Source: Paenibacillus sp. ACRRY (lineage in GTDB: Bacteria; Bacillota; Bacilli; Paenibacillales; Paenibacillaceae). From it: a stretch of 64,000 nt of DNA. The position numbers were made by a program, and so were the translations under genes. Location of the stretch: the NCBI RefSeq assembly GCF_022346995.1, contig NZ_JAKRNM010000001.1, forward strand, positions 620,001 through 684,000, in the 5' to 3' direction. Below the pieces are notes generated by a model. The model ran no database searches. It was not told the DNA's origin and saw only the letters and a list, made by a program, of their open reading frames with translations. Below are positions 34,973 through 43,262 of the stretch, in pieces; the first letter of the stretch is position 1, and the number at the start of each line of letters is the position of its first letter.

Positions 34973-36300
34973 GCATATGGTTTCGATTCCTCGGCATACT
35001 GTGTCTCCTAACGATTCTTGCGGGATGTATGCCCCAGCTTGTCTCGAGACCCGGCATGATTGTCGAAGAAGAGCCCATTACACTGCATATGGCCTGGTGG
35101 GGTGGACAGATGCGCAACGAGGCAACCGCTGCAGTGATAGATATGTATGAACAGCAGAATCCTCATGTCCATATTAAGTATGAGTACAGCAACTTCAATG
35201 AATATTGGAAAAAACTAGCCCCTTATGCAGCGGGGAATACATTGCCGGACATTATACAAATGGATATCTCCTATCTGTCTCAGTACAGTTCCCTCAACTT
35301 GCTTGAAGATCTTGTGCCATACATGGATCGAGGCATAATTGACACCAGCGATATGGACGAAGCCAAGGTCCGGCTCGGTGAAATGGATGAAAAAGTTTAC
35401 GGCATGAGTCTAGGGGTCAATGCCTTGATGGGGTATTATGACCCGGAGATTTTGCGTGAGCAAGGCCTCGAAGCGCCCACGGAGGACTGGACTTGGGGTG
35501 ATTTCTATGCCATGGGAAACAGCTTGCATGGCAAGGATATGTATTTGGGCACTTACTTTACGCCAGAACAGTTTTTTGCATATTATCTGAGGCAGCATGG
35601 AATGAAGCTGTATGCTGAGGATGGACAGCGGCTCGGGTACGATGATGATTCGTTGTTCATCGATTATTTTAGCCGTATGCAGCAAATGGCCAAAGAGAAA
35701 CTTATTTTTCCACCAGATATATGGGCCTCGGATATCGGCAAGCCCGATAGGGATCCATTTTATAGGGGCCAAGCCCTGTTTAACTGGGGCTATTCGAATC
35801 AGTTCATTGCCACGTCAAGAGAATACGGCAAGCCTTTGGCTATTGCCACCATGCCGGGACCCCATAGCCAGGAAGCACTTTTCCTTAAGCCCGGCATGTT
35901 CTTCTCTGTTGCAAGCAATTCCAGACACAAGGAAGAAGCAGCCCGGTTTATCAGCTTTTTCGTTAATGATATTGAAGCGAATAAACTGCTTAAGGCTGAA
36001 CGGGGTGTTCCCCTCTCATCAAGGGTCAAAGTGCAGATCAAACAAATTGTCGACCCAGAGGTACAACAGGTATTTGATTATGTGGATTGGGTAGAAAAGA
36101 ACAGCAGCCCAATGGATCCCCCCGATCCGGCTAGCGGATCAGAAGTGACCGCGGTCCTGCGGGAGATTTACGACCAGCTGCTTTTTGGCCGAATTACACC
36201 CGAACAGGCGGCCAGGCAGTTCCGAGCGGAAGCCAGTGCAATTTTGGGGGAGAAACCCAAACTTACGTTTAATGTATCTGAAAAATCAACGATGGAATGA
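34969..36300 (+). CDS. Extracellular family 1 solute-binding lipoprotein coupled to the kinase gene
   Basis: This 443-residue protein starts at a GTG that overlaps the kinase stop. The signal FLGILCLLTILAGCMPQ carries the lipobox LAGC. The body is a normal-size CUT1 sugar-binding protein (ITLHMAWWGGQMRNEATAAV, AAGNTLPDIIQMDISYLSQY, ATMPGPHSQEALFLKPGMFF). It differs from the 547-residue binder at 31482 in length and sequence. Because it is translated with the kinase and not with the permeases, it may present sugar to the kinase, as XylFII does for LytS in Clostridium. It could equally be a second transport receptor. Confidence 0.85.
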   Translation: MSIWFRFLGILCLLTILAGCMPQLVSRPGMIVEEEPITLHMAWWGGQMRNEATAAVIDMYEQQNPHVHIKYEYSNFNEYWKKLAPYAAGNTLPDIIQMDISYLSQYSSLNLLEDLVPYMDRGIIDTSDMDEAKVRLGEMDEKVYGMSLGVNALMGYYDPEILREQGLEAPTEDWTWGDFYAMGNSLHGKDMYLGTYFTPEQFFAYYLRQHGMKLYAEDGQRLGYDDDSLFIDYFSRMQQMAKEKLIFPPDIWASDIGKPDRDPFYRGQALFNWGYSNQFIATSREYGKPLAIATMPGPHSQEALFLKPGMFFSVASNSRHKEEAARFISFFVNDIEANKLLKAERGVPLSSRVKVQIKQIVDPEVQQVFDYVDWVEKNSSPMDPPDPASGSEVTAVLREIYDQLLFGRITPEQAARQFRAEASAILGEKPKLTFNVSEKSTME

Positions 36301-36393
36301 TATGGAGTAAGAGGATACAACATCGTGAATAATATCAGTTTCATTATGCTAACTGCCAGGGTAACGTCTTGCTGTCGATGTTATACTTAACCT

Positions 36394-36427
36394 AAAAAAC
36401 AGTTGCCTATGTAGGCAACTGTTTTTT
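36394..36427 (+). terminator. Strong Rho-independent terminator of the second sugar system
   Basis: AACAGTTGCCT and AGGCAACTGTT pair perfectly around ATGT, with flanking A and T runs. Confidence 0.9.
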
Positions 36428-36506
36428 AATAGTTTTAACAACATTAATCTTAGCTATCCAAGAAAGCTAGTTTTCTCTGAATATAAGTACGAGCTGCCTT
36501 ATCATG

Positions 36507-36545
36507 TTAGTTTCACAGTCTACAGTGAAACTCAGAAACTAATAT
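36507..36545. promoter_or_regulatory. Operator-like palindrome before the MFS pseudogene
   Basis: AGTTTCAC (36509-36516) and GTGAAACT (36525-36532) are perfect inverted arms, and a further AAACTAATAT follows at 36537-36545. TTAGTTTCA and GTCTA are shared with the operator at 47-85, so both were probably bound by related repressors. Confidence 0.5.
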
Positions 36546-36619
36546 GATCCGCATGTTCTTTGAAAATTGAGCGGTACCCTTAAATCCAGGCATTTGTTCA
36601 CACCATTTTAAACTCGAAT

Positions 36620-37027
36620 AATCTGGCTTGGTCTGGTTTGTTACTTCTTATTTTTCTAGGTGGTGGAGCTATTACACAACAGATTGCATAGCCAAAACGA
36701 ACCAATTACCGGATTCAGATAGGTATTGTCTTGCTGCTCAATGGTGCCTGGATTATGATTACGGCAGGATTCACATCAAGTATGTTTTTATTAATTGTTG
36801 GAGTGATCATGTTAGCCATCGGTAATGGATAGACGTTTCAAGCAAGTATGCAATTAGCTGGCAGCTTGGGAGAACCTTCCGAACGTCCAACCATTATTTT
36901 TACTTACTATCTCGCGGGTTACACTGGGATGGCAATCCCTACAATAGGAGTAGGCTTATTATCAACGTTCGTAGGACTTTTACTAGCACTTGTCATTTTT
37001 GGTGCGATTATTACCAATACTACATAG
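36620..37027 (+). pseudogene. Decayed C-terminal half of an MFS exporter
   Basis: One continuous frame reads as the last five or so helices of a major facilitator (GIVLLLNGAWIMITAGFTSS, MFLLIVGVIMLAIGNG, FASMQ-like ASMQLAGSLGEPSERP, YYLAGYTGMAIPTIGVGLL). It is broken by in-frame TAG codons at 36689-36691 and 36830-36832 and ends at a normal stop at 37025. The N-terminal half is missing. Together with the palindrome upstream, it is the remains of a repressor-controlled drug exporter locus. Nothing else is recognisable between 36428 and 37164. Confidence 0.8.
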
Positions 37028-37164
37028 TCCACTGTAGAAACTAACGAAGGAAATAAGGTTGAAATCAATAGTTGTTCAACAGCGGATAACATATCTTTCT
37101 TGTTGACGGCACCTCTTGAAGCATAGTATTATTTTACCAATTTAGCTTTATGGGGAGGACTCAG

Positions 37165-37971
37165 ATGTCTGCAATTAAGGCCATTGTACTGGACCTGGAC
37201 GGAACTTTGCTAGGAAGTGATAAATCGATCTCTCCCAGGAATGTTCAGGCTGTTAAAAGATGTTATGATTCTGGGATACATATTATTGTTGCCACAGCAA
37301 GGCCGCCTAGAACGGCAAATCAATTTGTGAAGCAGTTTCCTTTTGTAGATTACATGATTTATTACAATGGCGCTTTAGTTACATGTAAATCCAAACAAAA
37401 TGAGCGGCATATTTGTATCCCTCTGGAGATAAACCAACAGATTAATACATTCATCGAGGTAAACATGCCTCAATCCATAATCTCATACGAGGTTAATGAT
37501 TCATGGTACACAAGTAAACCAATTCTTGATTCCCACTGCGCTCATTTCGGTATCCGTTCGAATGATCCGAGACCTCAGGTTGTTGACCAACATTATATAG
37601 ACTCTCTATCGCCGACCAAAATATTAGTTCAAGGTTGTTACACAGGGAAGGATCTAAGCGAGCAATTTGGTGACCATGTAAACGTGATTGCAACGGATAG
37701 AGGAGCATTGATCCAAATCATGCATAAATCAGCTTCAAAGGAAAAAGCCGTGGAATGGGTGTTAAGTAAAATCGGGGTGAATTCAGAAAATCTAATGGTG
37801 TTTGGGGATGATTTTAACGATTTAGGCCTATTCCATCTGTCCGGATTTCCTGTAGCCATGGGAAATGCGATCACTGAACTCAAGAAATGTGCAGTTTACA
37901 TAACGGATTCAAATGATAATGATGGCGTGGCTGCTGCAATCGGAAAATTTGTGATATCACCTCTGAAGTAA
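37165..37971 (+). CDS. Cof-type HAD-family phosphatase
   Basis: The 268-residue protein has the HAD motifs in order: VLDLDGTLLGSDKSIS (nucleophile Asp), VATARPPRT (Thr of motif II), the Lys in SKEKAVEWVLSKIGV, and MVFGDDFNDLGLF (metal-binding Asp pair). A large alpha/beta cap lies between motifs II and III, as in the Cof/YbjI group of sugar-phosphate and flavin-phosphate phosphatases. GGGGAGGA sits 5 bases before ATG 37165; an in-frame ATG at 37150 overlaps that site. It is alone between a pseudogene and a terminator. Confidence 0.9.
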   Translation: MSAIKAIVLDLDGTLLGSDKSISPRNVQAVKRCYDSGIHIIVATARPPRTANQFVKQFPFVDYMIYYNGALVTCKSKQNERHICIPLEINQQINTFIEVNMPQSIISYEVNDSWYTSKPILDSHCAHFGIRSNDPRPQVVDQHYIDSLSPTKILVQGCYTGKDLSEQFGDHVNVIATDRGALIQIMHKSASKEKAVEWVLSKIGVNSENLMVFGDDFNDLGLFHLSGFPVAMGNAITELKKCAVYITDSNDNDGVAAAIGKFVISPLK

Positions 37972-38184
37972 ATCATTCAACTAACTGGAATCGTTAGCCT
38001 TGATACAACCTCTCTATGGGACAAAGAGTAGTGAGGCACAACCAAACTGGTATAAAGTGTATCGTATGTCTATGATATGAATGAATGAGTTGCAGAAGAA
38101 TTTAGTTTAGAAGTATAAAAAAAGATCAGAATATGTCACTAGTTCGTAAACATACTGTCTAAGAACAAGAAGATGGTGCCATCG
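37972..38184. other. Intergenic stretch with nothing recognised
   Basis: AT-rich sequence between the HAD gene and its terminator. No open frame with a ribosome site, no RNA-like structure and no repeat stands out. Confidence 0.5.
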
Positions 38185-38210
38185 AAGCCGCTATTATTAG
38201 CGGCTTTTTT
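38185..38210 (+). terminator. Rho-independent terminator
   Basis: AAGCCGCTA and TAGCGGCTT flank TTAT and are followed by TTTT. Confidence 0.85.
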
Positions 38211-38280
38211 CTACTTGTCGTAGTAAAGTTAGTCCAGCTTATGGTTTCAAAAGTAGGATGGATGGCACATACTATTTTTA

Positions 38281-39330
38281 TCAGCCGAGATTTAATAGTT
38301 TTAAAAATACATATCCGATGAGGGAAAGAACGATGGAGCCAATAAAGCTGGCTGCAAAAGCTTTTAGGCCCAATTGCCGAAACGTAACTGTATCTACACT
38401 GAGGCCCAGACCAGCCATGGCCATAGCAATCAGCATATAAGCCGCAAGAATGATTAGATTCGTCAAACCTGAAGGAATAACCTGCAGCGTATTCAGAGCA
38501 CTCATCATGAGGAATCCGAAAATAAACCAAGGGATCGGAAGTGATTTCAGGCTTCTTTTATTCAACTTGCTGTTTCCGGAGTTTTTGGAGCGATCCAAAC
38601 GATTCGTCCAGAATCCAATCAAGATAGCGACGGGCACCAACATGGCCACACGCGTTAATTTAACAATGACAGCCAGGTCCACAGCATCTTGGCCCACAGG
38701 TTCTGCAGCTGCAATCACATGTGCGATTTCGTGTAATGTAGCGCCTGAAAAAACGCCGTATCCTGATGCAGACAACTGTAGAAAAGGATATAGAAGGGTG
38801 TAAACCATCGTAAAAATAGTTCCCAGAATCGCTACAGTAGCAGCACCGATGGCGGTTTCTTCGTCTTTGGCTTTGATCTGAGGTGCAATGGCTACAACTG
38901 CCGCAGCTCCACAAATAGCTGTTCCGCATGCAGTTAATAACCCCAAACGTTTCTCGACGTTGAAGAATTTGGCAATACCATACACAACAAAAATGGTTAT
39001 GGTAATGTTCAGGAAGGAGATCAAGACAACCTTGGGTCCCGCATGAAGAATGTCCTTCAAATTGAGCCGCATGCCAAGCAAAATGATTCCATATCGCAAA
39101 AGCTTTTTAGCTGAAAAGGAAATTCCGCTTACCATATGATCAGGTACTTTCCTAACCGCTCTCCAGATCATGCCAAACAAAATGGCAAGTACAAGCTGGC
39201 CCATGATGTGTAGAAAAGGAAAATTGGCTGCATATTTGGCAGCAAGCGCAAGCATTAGAGTAAGCCCAATTCCCAGCACAAACCCTTGTTTATTCTTTTT
39301 CTCTTGTTGCATGACAGAAGTTGGATTCAT
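38281..39330 (-). CDS. YeiH/UPF0324-family membrane protein
   Basis: The 349-residue protein has about ten membrane helices and the diagnostic family stretches: LRYGIILLGMRLNLKDIL, TACGTAICGAAAVVAIAPQI, YGVFSGATLHEIAHVIAAAE and KLTRVAMLVPVAILIGFW. YeiH-family members have been called putative sulfate exporters, on thin evidence. The start may be ATG 39330 or the GTG at 39339; no ribosome site decides. It is divergent from a LysR gene, an arrangement seen repeatedly for yeiH-like genes, so regulation by that protein is likely. Confidence 0.88.
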   Translation of the reverse strand: MNPTSVMQQEKKNKQGFVLGIGLTLMLALAAKYAANFPFLHIMGQLVLAILFGMIWRAVRKVPDHMVSGISFSAKKLLRYGIILLGMRLNLKDILHAGPKVVLISFLNITITIFVVYGIAKFFNVEKRLGLLTACGTAICGAAAVVAIAPQIKAKDEETAIGAATVAILGTIFTMVYTLLYPFLQLSASGYGVFSGATLHEIAHVIAAAEPVGQDAVDLAVIVKLTRVAMLVPVAILIGFWTNRLDRSKNSGNSKLNKRSLKSLPIPWFIFGFLMMSALNTLQVIPSGLTNLIILAAYMLIAMAMAGLGLSVDTVTFRQLGLKAFAASFIGSIVLSLIGYVFLKLLNLG

Positions 39331-39416
39331 TGATATCACGTCCGATTTCTTTATTTCTTCTACACCTGTAACTATAATTAGTTATGATTGAAAAGAGAAA
39401 TACCGAAATGAAATGC

Positions 39417-39450
39417 ATATCATAACAAATCATAATGATTGAAATGATAT
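39417..39450. promoter_or_regulatory. Candidate LysR binding site
   Basis: ATATCAT (39417-39423) and ATGATAT (39444-39450) are exact inverted arms. A smaller palindrome, ATCATAATGAT (39429-39439), lies at the centre. The site is in the shared upstream region of yeiH-like and LysR genes, about 35 bases before the LysR start. Confidence 0.5.
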
Positions 39451-39484
39451 TTGAGGCTAAATACTATCTAGGGAGATGCATTAT

Positions 39485-40378
39485 ATGATCGTGGAAAGCT
39501 TGAAAGTGTACATAACTGTAGTGGAACAGCGCAATTTCTCTAGAGCGGCAGAACTATTGCATTTATCTCAACCCGGTGTTAGCGTACACATTCGTAAATT
39601 AGAGAAGGAATTTGATGTAAAGTTAATGCATCGTTCGCCCAAATGGGTGAAACTGACGGAGGCTGGGGAGCTGCTATATGTACGTGCCAAGGAAATGGTG
39701 AATCTATACGAGTCGGCAAAATTGGATATTGCCAGATTACACGATAATGTTAGTGGCTCATTGCAGATTGGGGCTAGCTTTACAATTGGAGAGTATGTTT
39801 TACCTCGCCTGTTTTCGTCATTTGCAAAGCAATACCCTGAAGTGGCCATGGAAGTATTCATCGGAAATTCTTCTCAAGTTGTTGAAGCTATTCGAGACAA
39901 TCATATGGATTTTGGTTTGATTGAAGAGGACATTGAGGTCCAAGATCTGACCGTGACGCCATTCATGAAGGATGAATTGATTATAGTGGCAGCGGAAGGA
40001 TATCCTCTTAACGCTTCGGTGAATGCGGATCTGGAACAATTGCAAGATCAAGTGTGGATACTTCGCGAAATGGGATCAGGAACCAGATCATCTAGTGATC
40101 GATTTCTGGCTCAGACAGGACTCCGGGTAAACCGTTCTTATGTGTTCAACAGCAGTCAGGGCGTCAAAGAAGCGGTGTTCTCTGGATTAGGCATCGCCAT
40201 GTTGTCCCGCTGGGTTGTAAAAAGGGAGTTATCCGCTGGCATGTTGAAGGAAATCACCATTCCAGATATCCACCTTGAACGAAACTTTTCCTTAGTTCGT
40301 CGGATAGGTCATATTCCTACCAGAGCAAACGAGGTTTTCGCGGAAAGACTGCTGAAACTGGATAGTCATTTTATCTGA
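39485..40378 (+). CDS. LysR-family transcriptional regulator
   Basis: The 297-residue protein has the LysR winged helix in its first 60 residues (VVEQRNFSRAAELLHLSQPG, VSVHIRKLEKEFDVKLMHRS) and a two-lobed effector domain (GSLQIGASFTIGEYVLP, DELIIVAAEGYPLN, WILREMGSGTRSSSDRFLAQ). The effector part resembles the CysL/YeiE group. ATG 39485 is 9 bases after AGGGAG; ATG 39476 touches the site. It probably controls the divergent membrane protein gene and itself. Confidence 0.9.
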   Translation: MIVESLKVYITVVEQRNFSRAAELLHLSQPGVSVHIRKLEKEFDVKLMHRSPKWVKLTEAGELLYVRAKEMVNLYESAKLDIARLHDNVSGSLQIGASFTIGEYVLPRLFSSFAKQYPEVAMEVFIGNSSQVVEAIRDNHMDFGLIEEDIEVQDLTVTPFMKDELIIVAAEGYPLNASVNADLEQLQDQVWILREMGSGTRSSSDRFLAQTGLRVNRSYVFNSSQGVKEAVFSGLGIAMLSRWVVKRELSAGMLKEITIPDIHLERNFSLVRRIGHIPTRANEVFAERLLKLDSHFI

Positions 40379-40400
40379 TCTAAAACAGTCGAGACAACGT

Positions 40401-40430
40401 AAAGAGCCATGCATACTTGCAGGGCTCTTT
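40401..40430. terminator. Bidirectional terminator
   Basis: AAAGAGCC and GGGCTCTTT, with an inner TGCA pair, form a stem that reads as a terminator on both strands, between the LysR gene and the leftward carboxylesterase gene. Confidence 0.75.
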
Positions 40431-40457
40431 AATGTCTGATTCATGAATGTATGATGT

Positions 40458-41996
40458 CTACACTACAGGCTCATTCTGCTTTTTGAAATACTGTTCAATG
40501 ACCAATTCTAGTACAGGCCCCGGCTCTGCACGCTGTAACTGGGACGTATCACCGAATTCCATGCGGTAGGGCTGCTCGGTACTGCTTGGAATCCAATAGG
40601 GCAAGGGTTTGCCCGTGGAATCCATACCATTCGGATCGCCTGTCGCAATAAAATTGGACAGATAATTACACATCTGGCGTGCCAGGTCATAATGTTTACC
40701 GATAAAAGGCCGCCAGCATTTGGCGAGCGTTTCGAAGAAAAACCACAGATCAACGGAATGGAACGTGCCTGGCTGATCCCAGCCCGGAATCTCCGCATCG
40801 AAATTATAATAATAGAGCGGTGTCTCGGAAGGATGACCACTATTGGAGCGGATCACAAGTTGAATCGCATGCTCAATCATGCGGATTGATGCCTGCTGTA
40901 ATACTTGATCGAGATCTCCAGTATCGGCTCCACAGCGCTGCAAAAAGGTGGGCGCATCCTCTCCGAACAGTTCAGTCGCCATTTGCTTCAGTTCCTCCAT
41001 ACTGCTTACCGCAGGCTGGGTCCAAAACTCGGAAGAGGTATGCCCAAGCATAACGGGAACGAGTTCGCGTTTATGCTGTATGAAACGAATGAACGGATCA
41101 CCCGTACAGAACTGATCATCGATGACTGTTCCCCAGAAGCTTTGATATTCCAGGATTTTATCCCGCAACGTGACCGCGTCCAGCTGTCTGGCTTCATCTA
41201 AAGTGGATACGCCCAGAAAACGGAAAAAATCAACGCCCTTCTGCTCGGCATCCTGCAGTGTCCCGCGGACTGAAGATACACGCACATTGGGATACAGTTC
41301 GGTCGCAATTCCACTCATGATGACAGCTCGCTGGAACAGGCCTTTGTTCTGCGGGGAAGTCATCTGACTTAGCACACTGCCGCCGCCTGCAGATTGTCCA
41401 CCAATGGTTATCTGATCCGGATCACCGCCGAAGGCAGAGATGTTACGTTTCACCCAGGCCGTACCTGCCTGCTGATCCAGATGACCAAAGTTCGCAGGTG
41501 CTTGTGGGGATTCAGCGCTAATCTCGGGGTGGCACAGGAAACCAAACGCATTCAGACGGTAATTGACGGTAACCACGACAATGCCCCTGCGGGCAATGCG
41601 CTCACCATCAAATTCCATTTCAGCAGTATGACCCACCTGAAGCCCACCGCCAAAATACCAGACAAACACAGGCAGCTTCTCATCCGTTCGTTTGGCAGGT
41701 GTCCACACATTTAAATATAGACAATCCTCACTCATCGGCAGATCGGGATCAACAGACCACTCTCGCGTATAGATGTTATTATCGTCAATGACGGTAGGGG
41801 CCTGCATAGAGGTGGGGGCAAAATCAAAAGCTTGCAGCACCCCATCCCAATCGGATGCAGGTTGTGGTGCACGCCAGCGGTTCTGGCCTACCGGTGGGGC
41901 GGCGAATGGGATACCTTTAAAGCTTGTAACACGTGGGTCTGCGGCAGGCAGCCCCTGAACTTGGCCATTTTCTACCTGAACGATTCTAAGCAACAC
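40458..41996 (-). CDS. Type B carboxylesterase (para-nitrobenzyl esterase family)
   Basis: The 512-residue protein is a classic alpha/beta-hydrolase carboxylesterase. GIPFAAPPVGQNRWRAPQPA lies near the start, SEDCLYLNVWTP is the second family signature, VFVWYFGGGLQVG gives the oxyanion hole, and the nucleophile Ser is in ITIGGQSAGGGSV near residue 200. The frame opens at 42032, but AGAGAGGAG sits 6 bases before GTG 41996, which is preferred. No signal peptide is seen. A cre-like site lies in its upstream region and a divergent AraC gene probably controls it. Confidence 0.9.
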   Translation of the reverse strand: MLLRIVQVENGQVQGLPAADPRVTSFKGIPFAAPPVGQNRWRAPQPASDWDGVLQAFDFAPTSMQAPTVIDDNNIYTREWSVDPDLPMSEDCLYLNVWTPAKRTDEKLPVFVWYFGGGLQVGHTAEMEFDGERIARRGIVVVTVNYRLNAFGFLCHPEISAESPQAPANFGHLDQQAGTAWVKRNISAFGGDPDQITIGGQSAGGGSVLSQMTSPQNKGLFQRAVIMSGIATELYPNVRVSSVRGTLQDAEQKGVDFFRFLGVSTLDEARQLDAVTLRDKILEYQSFWGTVIDDQFCTGDPFIRFIQHKRELVPVMLGHTSSEFWTQPAVSSMEELKQMATELFGEDAPTFLQRCGADTGDLDQVLQQASIRMIEHAIQLVIRSNSGHPSETPLYYYNFDAEIPGWDQPGTFHSVDLWFFFETLAKCWRPFIGKHYDLARQMCNYLSNFIATGDPNGMDSTGKPLPYWIPSSTEQPYRMEFGDTSQLQRAEPGPVLELVIEQYFKKQNEPVV

Positions 41997-42048
41997 AACA
42001 TTCTCCTCTCTGAATTGAGCATCCTTATTCATGTCGATCCAAGATGTC

Positions 42049-42064
42049 TGTGGTTGCGCTTACA
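42049..42064 (-). promoter_or_regulatory. Near-consensus CcpA cre site
   Basis: Read leftward, ATGTAAGCGCAACCAC matches the cre consensus at all but two positions (a C replaces A/T twice). It lies about 55-70 bases before the start of the carboxylesterase gene, so catabolite control of that gene is plausible. Confidence 0.55.
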
Positions 42065-42195
42065 TATCTCTGTTTGGTTATGAGACCGCTATTCCGATCA
42101 TAAGCAACTTGAAAGGAAGTTTCTAGCATCAAAATAAATCAAAAACTCCACAAAATCATATATAATGACTGGTATCAAGAAGGGAGGAGCCGGAT

Positions 42196-43011
42196 GTGGA
42201 CTCATTATGGACAGACGGGAGCAGGGCGAGTCAGGTTTATTTTATAAGCGGCGCCCATAAACCCGTCAATCTTCACCAGTGGGGACCGGGCGTGCGTGAC
42301 GTTTATGCGCTGCATTATATCATGCAAGGGCAGGGTACACTGGAAACCGGGGGCCAGCAATTTCGGCTCGGTGCGGGGGAGAGCTTTATTATTTTTTCGC
42401 AAAAAGAAATCTATTACTACCCTGATCCCGCCGACCCGTGGGAATACGTATGGATGGAGTTCAATGGACGAGACGCAGGACGACTTATAGCGTTGACACA
42501 GTTCTCGGTCCAGCATCCCGTACTGCCAGCTGCGCCGGAAACCTTGGAACCCTGGTTTCACCTGGCCTGGAATGCGGGGGCATCACCAAGTGAAGTGGTT
42601 AGGGCGGATGCGCGTTTGCACCTGTTGTTATCCTATTACATGGAGTACTTCCCACGCGAGACGCAGGAGGAAGCCAGAGATTATGTGTGGCTGTCGAGGA
42701 CCTATATTGAGCAGAACTACTGGAAATCGACCTTGACGGTTGCGGAGATTGTACAGGCCGTGAATCTGGAGCGAAGCTACTTGTTCCGCAGGTTCAAAGA
42801 AGCTACAGGCGAATCCATCTCGGCGTATATAACGGCATGCCGTATCCGGCGCGCCTGTGAGCTGCTGAAGTCTTCCAGATTGTCCATTCAATCCATCGCC
42901 TATTCGGTTGGGTATAATGATCCGCTTTATTTTTCCAGAGTATTCAAAAAGGCAACATCACATACACCAACAGCCTATATGCTGTTACATCAGAAACAAG
43001 CAGAACTCTAA
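42196..43011 (+). CDS. AraC-family regulator with cupin domain
   Basis: The 271-residue protein has an N-terminal arabinose-binding-like cupin (YALHYIMQGQGTLETGGQQF, PWEYVWMEFNGRDA) and a C-terminal double helix-turn-helix (LTVAEIVQAVNLERSYLFRR, RLSIQSIAYSVGYNDPLYFS, then RVFKKATSHTPTAY). The start is a GTG with GGGAGGAG 8 bases before it; the ATG two bases earlier is out of frame. It is divergent from the carboxylesterase. Alpha-galactosidase and this gene converge, so either could be its target. Confidence 0.88.
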   Translation: MDSLWTDGSRASQVYFISGAHKPVNLHQWGPGVRDVYALHYIMQGQGTLETGGQQFRLGAGESFIIFSQKEIYYYPDPADPWEYVWMEFNGRDAGRLIALTQFSVQHPVLPAAPETLEPWFHLAWNAGASPSEVVRADARLHLLLSYYMEYFPRETQEEARDYVWLSRTYIEQNYWKSTLTVAEIVQAVNLERSYLFRRFKEATGESISAYITACRIRRACELLKSSRLSIQSIAYSVGYNDPLYFSRVFKKATSHTPTAYMLLHQKQAEL

Positions 43012-43058
43012 GGGAAAACGTTCAGTACACTAACGAATAGACAGATTACATATTGCTT

Positions 43059-43262
43059 TTATCGAAAAAGCGCACAGTTCCCGGATTCACGGAAGTAACG
43101 AATCAGCTTCTCAATCGGATCCCGCCCGCAATTCAGCTTCACACCGAGACAGTCGATACAGAGGTATTGCTGGGCTGTGCGAGAGACCAGTTTGAGATAA
43201 ATTCCCACATCATCCGACGAGAGCGGAACCTGGCAAGTGGTGCACAGCCGGTTCTGTGCCAT
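43059..43262 (-). CDS. Small zinc-ribbon protein translated with the alpha-galactosidase gene
   Basis: The 67-residue protein has two CxxC knuckles (LCTTCQVPLS and LCIDCLGVKLNC) plus further cysteines, a pattern expected to bind one zinc. The ending (IEKLIRYFRESGNCALFR) is basic. Its ATG (43260-43262) lies directly after the stop codon of the alpha-galactosidase gene, so it is probably made by coupled translation. No function is known to me; a nucleic-acid or protein-binding adaptor is possible. Confidence 0.75.
   Translation of the reverse strand: MAQNRLCTTCQVPLSSDDVGIYLKLVSRTAQQYLCIDCLGVKLNCGRDPIEKLIRYFRESGNCALFR

Noticed and set aside
35612..36094. Rightward open frame of 160 codons in another frame of the binding lipoprotein gene.
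   Set aside because: Composition is unlike a folded protein and it lies wholly within a certain gene.
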